Positions 19,434 through 32,633 are shown, counted from the stretch's first letter. The stretch is DNA of 64,000 bases from Neisseria lactamica (GCF_901482445.1 NZ_LR590477.1:1364001-1428000); one strand, 5' to 3'. Notes: generated by a model not told the origin, from the sequence alone. Numbers and translations: made by a program.

Positions 19434-20489
19434 TCAACCGGCGCGCGCCATACGTTTTTTGTTTGCACCTGCCAACAATGCCAACAGTTCTTCAGTCGCG
19501 TCCCAACCAATACACGCATCGGTAATGCTTTTGCCGTACACTTCCGGCTTGTCCTGCCTGCCTTCGACCAAATGGCTTTCCACCATCACGCCCATAATAT
19601 TGCCGCCGTCCTGTTCCAATTGGGCGGCAATGTCTTGCGCCACTTCCATCTGCCGGGTGTAATCCTTGCGGCTGTTGGCGTGGCTGCAATCAATCATCAG
19701 CTTGTCGGTTACGCCTGCCGCACGCAGTTGTTCCGCCGCCTCACTGACGTGTTCCGCATCATAATTCGGCTCTTTGCCGCCGCGCAAAATGACATGACAG
19801 TCGGGATTGCCACCGGTATGGACAATGGCGGAATGCCCGGCCTTGGTTACAGACAAGAAATGATGCGAATGGCTCGCCGCACCGATTGCGTCAATGGCAA
19901 TCTTCAAATTGCCATCCGTACCGTTTTTAAAGCCGACGGGGCAGGACAGCCCGCTTGCCAATTCGCGGTGAACTTGGCTTTCGGTCGTCCGCGCGCCGAT
20001 TGCCCCCCAAGAAATCAAGTCCGCATAATATTGCGGCGTAATCATATCCAAAAACTCGGTAGAGGCAGGCATACCCATATTGTTCAACGACAACAACAGG
20101 CTGCGCGCCTGAAGCAAACCGAAATTGATATCGAATGTACCGTCCAAATGCGGGTCGTTAATCAAGCCCTTCCAACCCACCGTCGTCCTCGGCTTCTCGA
20201 AATAAACACGCATCACAATCAAAAGCTCGTTTTTATACTGATTGCGGAGTTTCAACAAACGCTCCGCATATTCCAACGCCGCTTTCGGATCGTGAATCGA
20301 ACACGGCCCGATAATGACCAACAGCCGCTTGTCCCTGCCGTGGACCAAATCGGAAATTTCCTGACGGGTACGGTGAACCAAGCCCGAAGCCTCTTTGGAA
20401 ATCGGCAGCTCGTAAAGATGGGCAATCGGCGGCAACAACTCTTTAACTTCTTTAATCTTAATATCGTCTGTGGGGTAATGGTGTGTCAT
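19434..20489 (-). CDS. aroG: 3-deoxy-D-arabino-heptulosonate 7-phosphate synthase (AroG type)
   Basis: 351 residues, a type I DAHP synthase that condenses phosphoenolpyruvate and erythrose 4-phosphate in the first shikimate step. Visible motifs are LVIIGPCSIHDPKAA near 54-68, RVYFEKPRTTVGWKGL near 94-109 and the metal-binding region DCSHANSRK near 267-275. Length matches E. coli AroG (350). N-terminal residues before about 40 carry the feedback-inhibition segment. The upstream 20490-20846 region is AT-rich with no gene that I can support. Confidence 0.96.
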   Translation of the reverse strand: MTHHYPTDDIKIKEVKELLPPIAHLYELPISKEASGLVHRTRQEISDLVHGRDKRLLVIIGPCSIHDPKAALEYAERLLKLRNQYKNELLIVMRVYFEKPRTTVGWKGLINDPHLDGTFDINFGLLQARSLLLSLNNMGMPASTEFLDMITPQYYADLISWGAIGARTTESQVHRELASGLSCPVGFKNGTDGNLKIAIDAIGAASHSHHFLSVTKAGHSAIVHTGGNPDCHVILRGGKEPNYDAEHVSEAAEQLRAAGVTDKLMIDCSHANSRKDYTRQMEVAQDIAAQLEQDGGNIMGVMVESHLVEGRQDKPEVYGKSITDACIGWDATEELLALLAGANKKRMARAG

Positions 20490-20846
20490 TTTGCATCTTT
20501 CCTGATGGGTTTTATACGCGGCTTAGGTTACATCGTTTACCTCGTACAAACAAGTGCAACATATTACTACAAAGCTATTTTATTTCAAAATAACTGATAT
20601 ATCTTTTTTTATAGATTTTAAATTTCATATTTTTATTATTTTAGGAATTTTATTTCAAATAAAAAGAAACAGATTGATAAAAACAATACCCGCCATTCAT
20701 TCGGACAAACCTAAAACCGGAATAACCGCAAATACACGGAAACCCTTGAAAAGAAAATGAACGAATTACTTGAGAAAAATAATTTAATTTATAAACAGGC
20801 ATTTCCCCGCAAATTTTTAACTTATCTTCATTATAGAAAGCAGGAC

Positions 20847-21490
20847 ATGAAAAAACCTTACTTGCACTTTCATTGGCAGCCGTTTCTGCCGCCGCAATGG
20901 CAGAAGTTCCCAACCTTATCGGCAAGGGAAAATACAAAATCTCTAACGGATATACAAAAAGCAAAGCCGCTGCCAGCGATTTGAAAGAAAAACAACGCAC
21001 GCCGTCTATCGGTTTCCGTACGGATATGCCGTTTGAGGAACGCCACGGTATGCGTTTTGAAGCGACATACACGATACCTACGACAAACGTAACAGCGTAA
21101 TAGGCAAAACACTAAAGTGTATGCCGGCTATTACACCCAACCGGTCGGCGAATCCACACGCTTCCGTGGCGGTATCGGTCTGGAATACAGTACATCCAAA
21201 AGGTAAACGCCTTACCCTTCAAGTAAACGGCGAAATCCGTCAAGACCCTGGCGAAGACCGGTATCTGACTCCGTGGGCTGAAGCGGCTGTCTATCTCCGC
21301 AACAAAAATAAAATAGCAATTGCTTCCCGGCATACCGGCCACACGGTTTTTAAAGCTTTCTGCAAAATAAAGGCAACACCACGATACGACCCGCAACACC
21401 CGGCTCGTCTCAGATGGCAGCAAATTCAAAATGACCGGTATGAAGTTCAAGCAACACGGTTTCCTCGCAGCCGCAGCGTTCCCATTCCCT
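20847..21490 (+). pseudogene. Decayed outer-membrane or secreted protein gene
   Basis: ATG at 20847 is followed by six A. Read as written it gives MKKPYLHFHW; with seven A it gives MKKTLLALSLAAVSAAAMAE, a textbook signal peptide, followed by VPNLIGKGKYKISNGYTKSK. A second shift is needed near 21085-21095 to continue as YDKRNSVIGKTLKVYAGYYT and a third near 21205. Short beta-strand-like segments suggest a small outer-membrane barrel. I do not recognise the family. The multiple shifts point to a pseudogene rather than a simple phase-variable gene. Confidence 0.65.
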
Positions 21491-21644
21491 TGCGTATGAG
21501 AGACGGCATAAAAGTGCCGCCTTTAAACCGATTTTCAGACGGCATATAGCCAATTAAAACCACACACCCTGCCCCGCTCTAAAACACACATAATAAAACG
21601 CCGCCCGACCCATGGTCGGACGGCACTTTGTCGGCGCATACGCC

Positions 21645-21944
21645 CTATTTTTTAGCTGCGGGCGTTGCCGGTTTGGCGGGGGCCTTGGGCGCGGGCGCGC
21701 CGACCGAGGCCTGATCCCTCAGCTTCGCCAGCACCGCGGGGCCGATACCCTTAACTTTCGTCAAATCGTCCACAGACTTAAACGCGCCGTTTTGCGCACG
21801 GTATTCCGCAATGGCCTTCGCCTTTGCAGGGCCTATCCCCGGCAGCGCCTCCAGCTCCTGCTGCGAGGCGGTATTGACGTTTACCGCCGCAAAGGAGAAG
21901 GCGCAGGAGAACAGCATACAGAACAGCACAAACATCTTCTTCAT
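21645..21944 (-). CDS. comEA: ComEA-like DNA-binding competence protein
   Basis: 99 residues: an 18-residue signal peptide (MKKMFVLFCMLFSCAFSFA), then a helix-hairpin-helix pair (VNTASQQELEALPGIGPAKA and LTKVKGIGPAVLAKLRDQA), then a Pro/Ala/Lys-rich tail. It is a periplasmic DNA-binding protein that acts as a ratchet during transformation. Neisseria carry several comE copies located next to rRNA operons; here it lies 190 bases beyond the 5S gene. Confidence 0.93.
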   Translation of the reverse strand: MKKMFVLFCMLFSCAFSFAAVNVNTASQQELEALPGIGPAKAKAIAEYRAQNGAFKSVDDLTKVKGIGPAVLAKLRDQASVGAPAPKAPAKPATPAAKK

Positions 21945-22099
21945 GGTTTTTCCTTTAAATAAAACCGCATCCTGCGGACGATAAAACGCGCCATTCTAAA
22001 ATGAATATCCAAAAGTTTCAAGCCGTTCCTCCGCAAACCCGGCCGGACACCGTACGGATACCGTCCCGCCACCCCCGACATTTTTTCCGCACAAAGCAA

Positions 22100-22122
22100 A
22101 GACCCCCGGATTCCGGGGGTCT
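22100..22122 (-). terminator. rRNA operon terminator
   Basis: Perfect stem AGACCCCCGG/CCGGGGGTCT with a two-base-pair closing loop region, 13 bases past the 5S gene, followed by a T-containing tract on the minus strand. Confidence 0.85.
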
Positions 22123-22135
22123 TCTGAATGGGTGT

Positions 22136-22248
22136 TTGGCAGTGACCTACTTTCGCATGGAAGAACCACACTATCATCGGCGCTGAGTCGTTTCACGGTC
22201 CTGTTCGGGATGGGAAGGCGTGGGACCAACTCGCTATGGCCGCCAAAC
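22136..22248 (-). rRNA. rrf: 5S ribosomal RNA
   Basis: The minus strand contains the 5S core TGGCGGCCATAGCGAGTTGG, CCCATCCCGAACAGG and the 3' end GAAAGTAGGTCACTGCCA; the ends pair as the terminal helix. Boundaries are accurate to a few bases. Confidence 0.95.
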
Positions 22249-22345
22249 TCAAACTGTTACAAATCGGTAAAGCCTTAATCAATATATTCGGTGATGACTG
22301 AATCAGCCGGTAAGCTTTTATCCCTTGAAGTTCTTCAAATGATAG

Positions 22346-25231
<2,886 letters not shown>

Positions 25232-25596
25232 GACTCTATCATTTCAAGAACTTCTTTGACTTCGTCTGTCTACCCGTTGACTAGGGAAACAGACTTGAAA
25301 TTCCTACTCTGATAAAGCTTACTGCTTGTTGTGCCTTAATCCTGCCTTTTGTGTTTCAGGATTAAGTCGATACAATCATCACCCAAATTCTGTGTTTGTC
25401 TTCTTTTCCCTCTCGGGAGATTTTTATCCTTTGCAAAGGGTAAAAATCAAAACAAACTCATTGTCTTTGTTTGTTGATTTCGGCTTTCCAATTTGTTAAA
25501 GATCGATGCGTCGTTATTTTACTCCGCAAATCAAAATAAGTTGCTATAAAATATAAAAAAATAAAAGCAACAGGATTACTTTGATTTGCAAAGTTT
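25232..25596 (-). other. Spacer between tRNA-Ala and 23S rRNA, with boxA
   Basis: 365 bases of transcribed spacer without a gene. It contains a boxA-like antitermination sequence, GATCTTTAACAAATTGGAA on the minus strand (25486-25504), and the upstream half of the 23S processing stem. The rest is AT-rich and unremarkable. Confidence 0.8.
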
Positions 25597-25672
25597 TGGT
25601 GGAGGCAAACGGGATCGAACCGATGACCCCCTGCTTGCAAAGCAGGTGCTCTACCAACTGAGCTATGCCCCC
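25597..25672 (-). tRNA. tRNA-Ala (anticodon TGC)
   Basis: A 76-nt cloverleaf with encoded CCA on the minus strand: acceptor GGGGGCA/TGCCTCC, anticodon loop TTTGCAA. It lies in the 16S-23S spacer. Confidence 0.97.
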
Positions 25673-25677
25673 GTTAT

Positions 25678-25754
<77 letters not shown>

Positions 25755-25851
25755 GGATTCTCTTCTCAAGCGAACCTTGCCTTCACTCAAGCTTCTTCCG
25801 CATCTTTTCAGTTTACCGATAAGTGTGAATGCCTAAAGCCCCTTCTTTCTC

Positions 25852-27396
<1,545 letters not shown>

Positions 27397-27522
27397 ATCT
27401 CTAACTTTTTTAACTTCTGGTCTGCTTCAAAGAAACCGACAGGACAATGTTCAAAACATTATCTTGTCTGTCTTTCAAACAGTGTGAGGCCCAAGGCACT
27501 CACACTTATCGGTAATCTGTTT

Positions 27523-27533
27523 TGTTAAAGAGC
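27523..27533 (-). promoter_or_regulatory. rRNA leader boxA antitermination site
   Basis: The minus strand reads GCTCTTTAACA, the boxA core for NusB-S10 antitermination, about 130 bases upstream of the 16S gene. Confidence 0.8.
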
Positions 27534-27580
27534 GTTTGAACTGCTTCATCACCGCCGCTTCGTCAGCAGCGAAGACGCGA

Positions 27581-27609
27581 ACTATACGCTTGAAGAGATT
27601 TGCGGTCAA
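27581..27609 (-). promoter_or_regulatory. rRNA operon promoter
   Basis: On the minus strand TTGACC and TATAGT are separated by 17 bases. A GC-rich discriminator (TCGCGTCTTCG) follows the -10, typical of stringently controlled promoters. An A/T-rich UP-like stretch lies just upstream (27615-27670). Confidence 0.88.
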
Positions 27610-27673
27610 CCGTTTTCTTGAAAAATTTTTATAAAAATACTTATCATATTGTTTATAAATTGATTTATATCTA

Positions 27674-27913
27674 TTAACCTGCTTTTGCCATATAAAATTC
27701 TTCCAGCGCATGAGAGATATTTTCAGCCTGCCATGTATTTTTCAAAGGTGCGGTAATTTCGATTTCTTGTTATTGATAGGTAAATTGTATTTTCCATGCA
27801 TACAGAAACATAGTCTCGGATTCCGTCCCTCCATATAAGCTGTCTCCCAAAATAGGACTGCCCGGGCTTTTCATTGCTATTCCCAACTGAAAAATACGAG
27901 AATTATTTCGATT
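27674..27913 (-). pseudogene. C-terminal remnant of an RluA-family pseudouridine synthase
   Basis: The minus strand encodes SRIFQLGIAMKSPGSPILGD followed by SLYGG and FLYAWKIQFTYQ, which matches the conserved C-terminal core of RluA-type synthases (RxxQLRxxMxxxGxPIxGDxxYGG). A stop at 27772-27770 interrupts it, and the remainder continues in another frame as EIEITAPLKNTW to a stop at 27676-27674. The 5' part, with the catalytic Asp, is missing; the remnant ends where the poly-G promoter of the next gene begins. Confidence 0.7.
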
Positions 27914-27942
27914 GACGGGGGGGGGGGGAGTTATCCTATACT
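27912..27942 (+). promoter_or_regulatory. Poly-G phase-variable promoter of the trimeric autotransporter gene
   Basis: A -35-like TTGACG at 27912-27917 and a -10-like TATACT at 27937-27942 enclose a run of 12 G (27917-27928). Spacing is 19 bp with 12 G and would be 17 bp with 10 G, so tract slippage should tune transcription, as known for other neisserial surface genes with homopolymer promoter spacers. Confidence 0.7.
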
Positions 27943-27976
27943 ATTGATACTGAATGAAATCATATAAGGTAATGTT

Positions 27977-29440
27977 ATGTATGTAGGTCGTACCGCGATA
28001 GCGGCTAGTGTTTTGTTAATGAGTGCTTTTTCTTCTTATGGGGCAGGTTCTACTTTGCAAGAAGATAATGATAAATTATCGTGGGGTACTGGTGCGTCAG
28101 CATCGGGGGCGTTTTCTATTGCTTTAGGAAGAAAAAGCGCTGCCAGTGGTACGAAAGGAATTGCAGTAGGTGTTTCTTCAAAGGCAACGGCATTGAATGC
28201 AGTAGCGATTGGTACTGAAAGTAAGGCAGAGAATAAGTATGCGGTCGCATTAGGAGCGAATTCTGCTGCCAGTGGAGAGAAATCCTATGCAGTAGGGCAT
28301 AGTTCTGTGGCTTCTGCACCAAATTCTATGGCGATAGGGCCAAGTAGTGTTGCCAGCGCAGAGGGCAGTGTTGTAATTGGCAATTCAGGACAAGTAAAAC
28401 TAAAAGCAGATCAAGGGATTGCGGTAGGTTCTGAGGCAAGGGTAAATGCAGAACATGGTATTGCGATTGGTAAAGAAGCCAAAGCAGGAGGCGAAACAAC
28501 GAACCCACAGTTCAATGGACCGGCATATTATGCGGACACTATTGCTGTTGGGTATCAAGCAGAGGCTAACAAAGGTGGTGCTATTGCTTTGGGAAAACAA
28601 GCAAAAGCAACGAAACAAAAGGGAATGGCACTTGGCGTAGAATCAGAAGCTGCCGGTGCTTTCAGTACCGCTGTGGGTAATGAAAGTAAGGCAAAGGGGC
28701 AAGGCAGTGTAGGTCTCGGTAACCAATCTAAAGCAGAGGCAGATTTTGCGGTGGCTGTGGGGAATAAGGCTGAAGCGACTAAGGAAAACGCGCTTGCCAT
28801 TGGCCGATACGCAAGGGCAAACGGAAATCATTCTGTAAGTTTAGGATCTTATAGTGAAATAAAAGATGGTGTGAGCAATTCTGTGGCACTGGGGTATGGT
28901 TCAGTAGCTAGTGAAAATAATGTTGTCTCTGTTGCCTATAAAGAAACACCACAATCTACAGAACTTTCCCATAGAAGAATTGTGGGTGTTGATGATGGTG
29001 CCAATGATTTTGATGCCGTCAATGTCCGCCAGTTGAAAGCGATGCAAGGGCAAAATATGGCGGATCTGTTTTCAGTGCGTAGCGAAGTGCACGGTGTGGC
29101 AGCGAGTAGCGCAGCCCTATCGGCACTGACCCCGTTATCCTATGATGCAAACAATCCGACGCAGTTTATGGTCGGTTTCGGCACATACAAAGGCCGTCAA
29201 GCTGTGGCATTAGGATTGTCCCATTTCGTTAATGACCGCTTTATGGTAAAAGTGGGCGGAACTTTAGGCGGAGGCAATAAAACGGGACATATGATGAATG
29301 TAGGTCTGACTTGGAAATTTGGAACGAGCCAAGGTGTTCCGGCTACAAGTGATAAGGTGCTTATGGAACAGTTGATACAAGATAATCGCCAATTGAAAGC
29401 ACGATTGGAGAAATTAGAAGCCCGTCTAAATGCTATGTAG
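27977..29440 (+). CDS. Trimeric autotransporter adhesin (YadA-like head and anchor)
   Basis: 487 residues. Signal peptide 1-22 (ending FSSYG). The head has many YadA-type 14-residue repeats of the AxAIGxxSxA kind at about 40-310. A neck, RRIVGVDDGANDFDAVNVRQ, is near 334-353, then a very short stalk and a YadA anchor ending WKF at 448. Thirty-nine further residues form a leucine-heptad coiled coil (LIQDNRQLKARLEKLEARL). Such proteins form surface trimers that bind host ligands. I cannot assign it to NadA or NhhA; it differs from both. GC content and codon use look lower than in neighbouring genes, and transcription appears controlled by the poly-G promoter. Confidence 0.85.
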   Translation: MYVGRTAIAASVLLMSAFSSYGAGSTLQEDNDKLSWGTGASASGAFSIALGRKSAASGTKGIAVGVSSKATALNAVAIGTESKAENKYAVALGANSAASGEKSYAVGHSSVASAPNSMAIGPSSVASAEGSVVIGNSGQVKLKADQGIAVGSEARVNAEHGIAIGKEAKAGGETTNPQFNGPAYYADTIAVGYQAEANKGGAIALGKQAKATKQKGMALGVESEAAGAFSTAVGNESKAKGQGSVGLGNQSKAEADFAVAVGNKAEATKENALAIGRYARANGNHSVSLGSYSEIKDGVSNSVALGYGSVASENNVVSVAYKETPQSTELSHRRIVGVDDGANDFDAVNVRQLKAMQGQNMADLFSVRSEVHGVAASSAALSALTPLSYDANNPTQFMVGFGTYKGRQAVALGLSHFVNDRFMVKVGGTLGGGNKTGHMMNVGLTWKFGTSQGVPATSDKVLMEQLIQDNRQLKARLEKLEARLNAM

Positions 29441-29553
29441 CCTTGTGGCGATAGCGGTTTACCGGGTATATCGCCAATGATAAAGTGCATCATCGGCAAT
29501 CCTTTGATAATATTCAATGAACTGCCAACACCTCAGCAAGTTTGAACCCGAAT

Positions 29554-29587
29554 ATGCCTGACAGGAACTTTCTGTCAGGCATTTTTG
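29554..29587. terminator. Bidirectional terminator between the adhesin gene and coaD
   Basis: Stem ATGCCTGACAG/CTGTCAGGCAT with A/T tracts on both sides. It overlaps the last codons of convergent coaD. Confidence 0.85.
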
Positions 29588-30087
29588 TGATGTTCTGCAA
29601 TCATTTTTTGATACACGGCCGGCGGCACATATCTTTTGACGGTTTCCGTCCAGCCTTCCGGCCCGACCAATCCTTTGACCATAGTGGAGGATACTTCGGC
29701 GATTTCGCGCGGCGGCATAAGGAATACGGTGGATATTTCGGGGGCGAGGTCGCTGTTGATGTGGCGCATAGAGCGTTCGTATTCATAATCGGAGGCGGAA
29801 CGGATGCCGCGTACGATGAATCCTGCATCTACCTCACGGGCGTAATGCACCAAAAACCGGTTTTCAAATACATCGGTTCTGACGTTAGGAAACATTTTAG
29901 TAATATCGTGCAGCATATCCCGCCTTTCGGCTATCGTGTAGGTGCTGCGTTTGTCGGGATTAATGCCGATGGCGACGATGAGTTCGTCAAACATAGATTG
30001 CGCCTGCCGTATCATCCACAGATGCCCCAATGTGGGCGGATCGAAACTGCCGGCATAAACGGCGCGGCGCGGTGTATTCGGTAACAT
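29575..30087 (-). CDS. coaD: Phosphopantetheine adenylyltransferase
   Basis: 170 residues from the ATG at 30087 (GGGAGGAATCAA upstream). The nucleotidyltransferase motif GSFDPPTLGH (13-22) holds the T-x-G-H signature. IRGIRSASDYEYE follows near 89-102 and the VSST motif near 127-130, as in CoaD. It transfers AMP from ATP to 4'-phosphopantetheine in coenzyme A synthesis. It is convergent with the adhesin gene and shares a terminator with it. Confidence 0.95.
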   Translation of the reverse strand: MLPNTPRRAVYAGSFDPPTLGHLWMIRQAQSMFDELIVAIGINPDKRSTYTIAERRDMLHDITKMFPNVRTDVFENRFLVHYAREVDAGFIVRGIRSASDYEYERSMRHINSDLAPEISTVFLMPPREIAEVSSTMVKGLVGPEGWTETVKRYVPPAVYQKMIAEHHKNA

Positions 30088-30158
30088 TTGATTCCTCCCA
30101 GCCTCATAGCCGGCTGTGTGTTGGTGCGTGTGCATCCGTATTGTATGCCCAAAGTAAA

Positions 30159-30187
30159 ATGCCGTCTGAAGCATTTTCAGACGGCAT
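30159..30187 (-). terminator. DUS-pair terminator of the BI-1 gene
   Basis: ATGCCGTCTGAA-GCATT-TTCAGACGGCAT, 24 bases past the BI-1 stop, with TTTTACTTT after it on the minus strand. Confidence 0.85.
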
Positions 30188-30210
30188 AGCCGGACGGCGT
30201 TTTGCCGGCA

Positions 30211-30894
30211 TCAATCCTCGCCGTTTAAGGACAGCAGGATGTTGAGCAGGCTGCTGAAGATGTTATAAAGCGAGATAAACAGTGTCAGTGCCGCGCTGAT
30301 GTGGCTGTCTTCGCCGCCGTCGATGACGGTGCGTACCTGCCACATAACCATTAAGGAACTGAACAAGACAAAACCGGCGGAAATGGTCAGGGCAAGTGCG
30401 GGAATACCCAAAAACAGGTTGGCGATTACGGCGACCATCAGAATGACTGCGCCTACGGTCAGGAAGCGTCCGAGTGCGTTCATATCGAGCTGGGTCCTGC
30501 GCGCCAAGGCGGACATCGTTAAAAAGACGGCGGCGGTCATCGTGGCGGCAATGCCGACGATTTTCGCACCGTCGGCAATATGAAGCGCGTATTGCAGCAC
30601 GGGGCCGATCAATACGCCCATACCGAATGTGAATACCATCAGCAGGGTAACGCCAGTATTGCTGTAACGATTTTTCTCGATGAAGTGGATCATACCGTAG
30701 AAAAACGCCAGCACGACGGCAAACCCTATCCAGCGCGAACCGAAGGCGGCGTAAAAATTGAAGCCGGCATTGGCGGCAAGTGCCGCGCCTGCGGCTGCCG
30801 GAATAAATGAAAATCCGAGCAGGCGGTAGGTTTTCTGCAGGACGGTGTTTTTAGAAACCGTATGCGCGGTGTAGTCGTAAACGTCGTGTTGCAT
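30211..30894 (-). CDS. Bax inhibitor-1 (YccA/YbhL) family membrane protein
   Basis: 227 residues from the ATG at 30894 (AGGAGCAGATGAT upstream). After a polar N-terminus of about 24 residues come seven membrane segments, with the acidic LFISLYNIFSSLLNILL C-terminal region typical of the UPF0005/BI-1 family. Bacterial relatives bind FtsH (YccA) or act as pH-sensitive calcium leaks; the role here is unknown. It is a single-gene unit. Confidence 0.85.
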   Translation of the reverse strand: MQHDVYDYTAHTVSKNTVLQKTYRLLGFSFIPAAAGAALAANAGFNFYAAFGSRWIGFAVVLAFFYGMIHFIEKNRYSNTGVTLLMVFTFGMGVLIGPVLQYALHIADGAKIVGIAATMTAAVFLTMSALARRTQLDMNALGRFLTVGAVILMVAVIANLFLGIPALALTISAGFVLFSSLMVMWQVRTVIDGGEDSHISAALTLFISLYNIFSSLLNILLSLNGED

Positions 30895-31050
30895 ATCATC
30901 TGCTCCTGAAAGCGCGGTTGGAAATAACGGGATTTTAACATTGCCCAATGTCAAAATTTGTCCGGTTGCGTGAAGATAAAGTTGTCCGGCGTATTTTAAA
31001 GGCCGTCTGAAACAGGTTCGGACAGCCTTTTATTTGAAGCAGGAAACCGT

Positions 31051-31317
31051 TTATTGCGGAACATACCCCTGAACGGCATCCGCGCCGTCGCCGAAGAAAT
31101 ACTGCTCCATCTGCTGAGCCAGGTATTCGCGCGCGCGCGGATCGGCGAGGCTTAAACGGTTTTCGTTAATCAGCATCGTTTGGTGGCGCGTCCACGCCGC
31201 CCACGCTTCTTGCGATACGTTTTCAAAAATGCGCTTGCCCAATTCGTTGGGAAGCGGCGGAAATTTCATGCCTTCGGCTTCTTTGTTGAGCTTGACGCAG
31301 AATACCATGCGTGCCAT
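31051..31317 (-). CDS. yggX: YggX, Fe(2+)-trafficking and Fe-S oxidative protection protein
   Basis: 88 residues beginning [17 protein letters not shown] with the single conserved Cys7. It contains the family core [20 protein letters not shown]. YggX protects Fe-S clusters from oxidative damage. Length matches the family (about 90). Upstream is rlmH on the same strand, 74 bases away. Confidence 0.94.
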
Positions 31318-31391
31318 AGCGGATTCCTTTGCTGTGTGTTCAGAAATAACGGGGGGATTTTAACCGATTGGGAGTGCGGACAAAAGCCTTC

Positions 31392-31862
31392 TTATTCCCG
31401 ATGGTAGGGATGGTTGTGCAGGATGGAGGCGGCGCGGTAGAGTTGTTCGGTCAGAAGGACGCGCACCATCCCGTGCGGCAGGGTGAGGCTGGACAGGCGC
31501 ATCATCATGCGCGCCTGTTGTTTGAGGCGGTCGGTCATACCGTCCGCGCCGCCGATGACGAAGCAGACGTGTTCGCCGTTTTGCTGCCAGCTTTTGAGGT
31601 GTTCCGCCAGCTCGACGGAGGTCGGTGCTTTGCCGCGTTCGTCAAGGACGACGAGGAACGCGCCTTGCGGTACGGCTTCGAGGATGCGTTTTTCTTCCGC
31701 CGCCATACCTTGGGCGGCATTCACGCCCGCACCGCGTTTTTCGGGTTTGATTTCTTTGAGTGCGTAGGCGACGTCGCGTCCGAAACGTTTGGCGTATTCG
31801 GCGACGGCTTCGTCAACCCAGCGCGGCATTTTGGTGCCGACTGCCAAGACGGTGATGTTCAA
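31392..31862 (-). CDS. rlmH: 23S rRNA pseudouridine-1915 N3-methyltransferase
   Basis: 156 residues from a TTG start at 31862, preceded by TCAGGGAGAAAGCA. An ATG at 31898 would add twelve residues that start inside a DUS hairpin, which is unlikely. SPOUT-fold motifs FVIGGADG (about 104-111) and the C-terminal LLTEQLYRAASILHNHPYH knot are the RlmH hallmarks. It methylates pseudouridine 1915 in helix 69. It follows rsfS, the common nadD-rsfS-rlmH order. Confidence 0.93.
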   Translation of the reverse strand: MNITVLAVGTKMPRWVDEAVAEYAKRFGRDVAYALKEIKPEKRGAGVNAAQGMAAEEKRILEAVPQGAFLVVLDERGKAPTSVELAEHLKSWQQNGEHVCFVIGGADGMTDRLKQQARMMMRLSSLTLPHGMVRVLLTEQLYRAASILHNHPYHRE

Positions 31863-31882
31863 TGCTTTCTCCCTGACAGGAA

Positions 31883-31909
31883 AATGCCGTCTGAACATTC
31901 AGACGGCAT
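31883..31909 (-). terminator. DUS-pair hairpin between rsfS and rlmH
   Basis: ATGCCGTCTGAA-CA-TTCAGACGGCAT immediately after the rsfS stop; it may partly terminate rsfS transcription before rlmH. Confidence 0.75.
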
Positions 31910-31915
31910 CGGGAA

Positions 31916-32302
31916 TCAGTCTGCCGCGTGCCACGGCTTCTGCATTCCTGCGTGAAAACTCGGTTTCTCTCCGCCCCACAGGGTGTCGATGTCGTAGAAG
32001 TCGCGCACGGCGGGGAGCATAACGTGGACGACGAGGTCGCCCGCATCGACCAGCGTCCATTCGCCGCTGTCGCCTTCGGTGCTGAGGATTTCAAAACCGG
32101 CTTCTTTCAAATCGACGGCAACGTTGTTGGCCAGCGCTTTGACTTGGCGCGTACTGTCGCCGCTGGCGATAATCATTCTGGCAAACAGCGAAGTTTTGTC
32201 TTGCGTTTCGAGAACGGAAATGTCTTTGGCTTTGATGTCTTCGAGGGCGTTGACGGCGACCCCGACCATTTTTTGCAGGTCTTGCAGTTCTTGTTCGTTC
32301 AT
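31916..32302 (-). CDS. rsfS: Ribosome silencing factor
   Basis: 128 residues of the Iojap/RsfS family (core MIIASGDSTRQVKALANNV, then DYYD-like DFYDIDTLWG at the C-terminus). It binds L14 and blocks subunit joining during starvation. In many proteobacteria it is immediately downstream of nadD; here nadD lies at 41050-41661, about 8.7 kb away, and the intervening DNA is a low-GC gene split by a prophage. Confidence 0.93.
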   Translation of the reverse strand: MNEQELQDLQKMVGVAVNALEDIKAKDISVLETQDKTSLFARMIIASGDSTRQVKALANNVAVDLKEAGFEILSTEGDSGEWTLVDAGDLVVHVMLPAVRDFYDIDTLWGGEKPSFHAGMQKPWHAAD

Positions 32303-32402
32303 TATGTTCCTAACGGGATGTTTTCAGACGGCATTATAGCCGTTCCTTACTGATTTGACTTTTCGGGTTGATGTTTTTCCTCAAAAATTACTCAATTAAG
32401 TA

Positions 32403-32633
32403 CTAATCCCGCAGGATTATTAGTATTTTTTTATATCTATCTTTTAGATATTCACTTTTTGTTTCACTATATTTCAAACTGAAGTATTGAATCAATTCTG
32501 ACTTATACATCATAGGTACAAAGTAAATGTATTCTTCGACCAAGTTAGTAAAGTATTCCGCAGAAGTCTTTTTAGGAGAGAGTTTAGGTATACTCATAAA
32601 ATAGGTCCATTTATTCGGGAATTCCTCAAACAT
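32403..32633 (-). pseudogene. C-terminal part of a gene split by the prophage
   Basis: The open frame reads MKMFEEFPNKWTYF to KKILIILRD. The first MK codons come from prophage DNA, and the chromosomal part starts with the ATGTTT codons at 32633-32628. Joined to the segment ending at 40696, it continues IQRKMF-EEFPNKW in frame, to give a protein of 185 residues. Low GC, no recognised family, and no convincing ribosome-binding site for this half. The remaining 32303-32402 gap holds only a DUS at about 32325. Confidence 0.7.
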
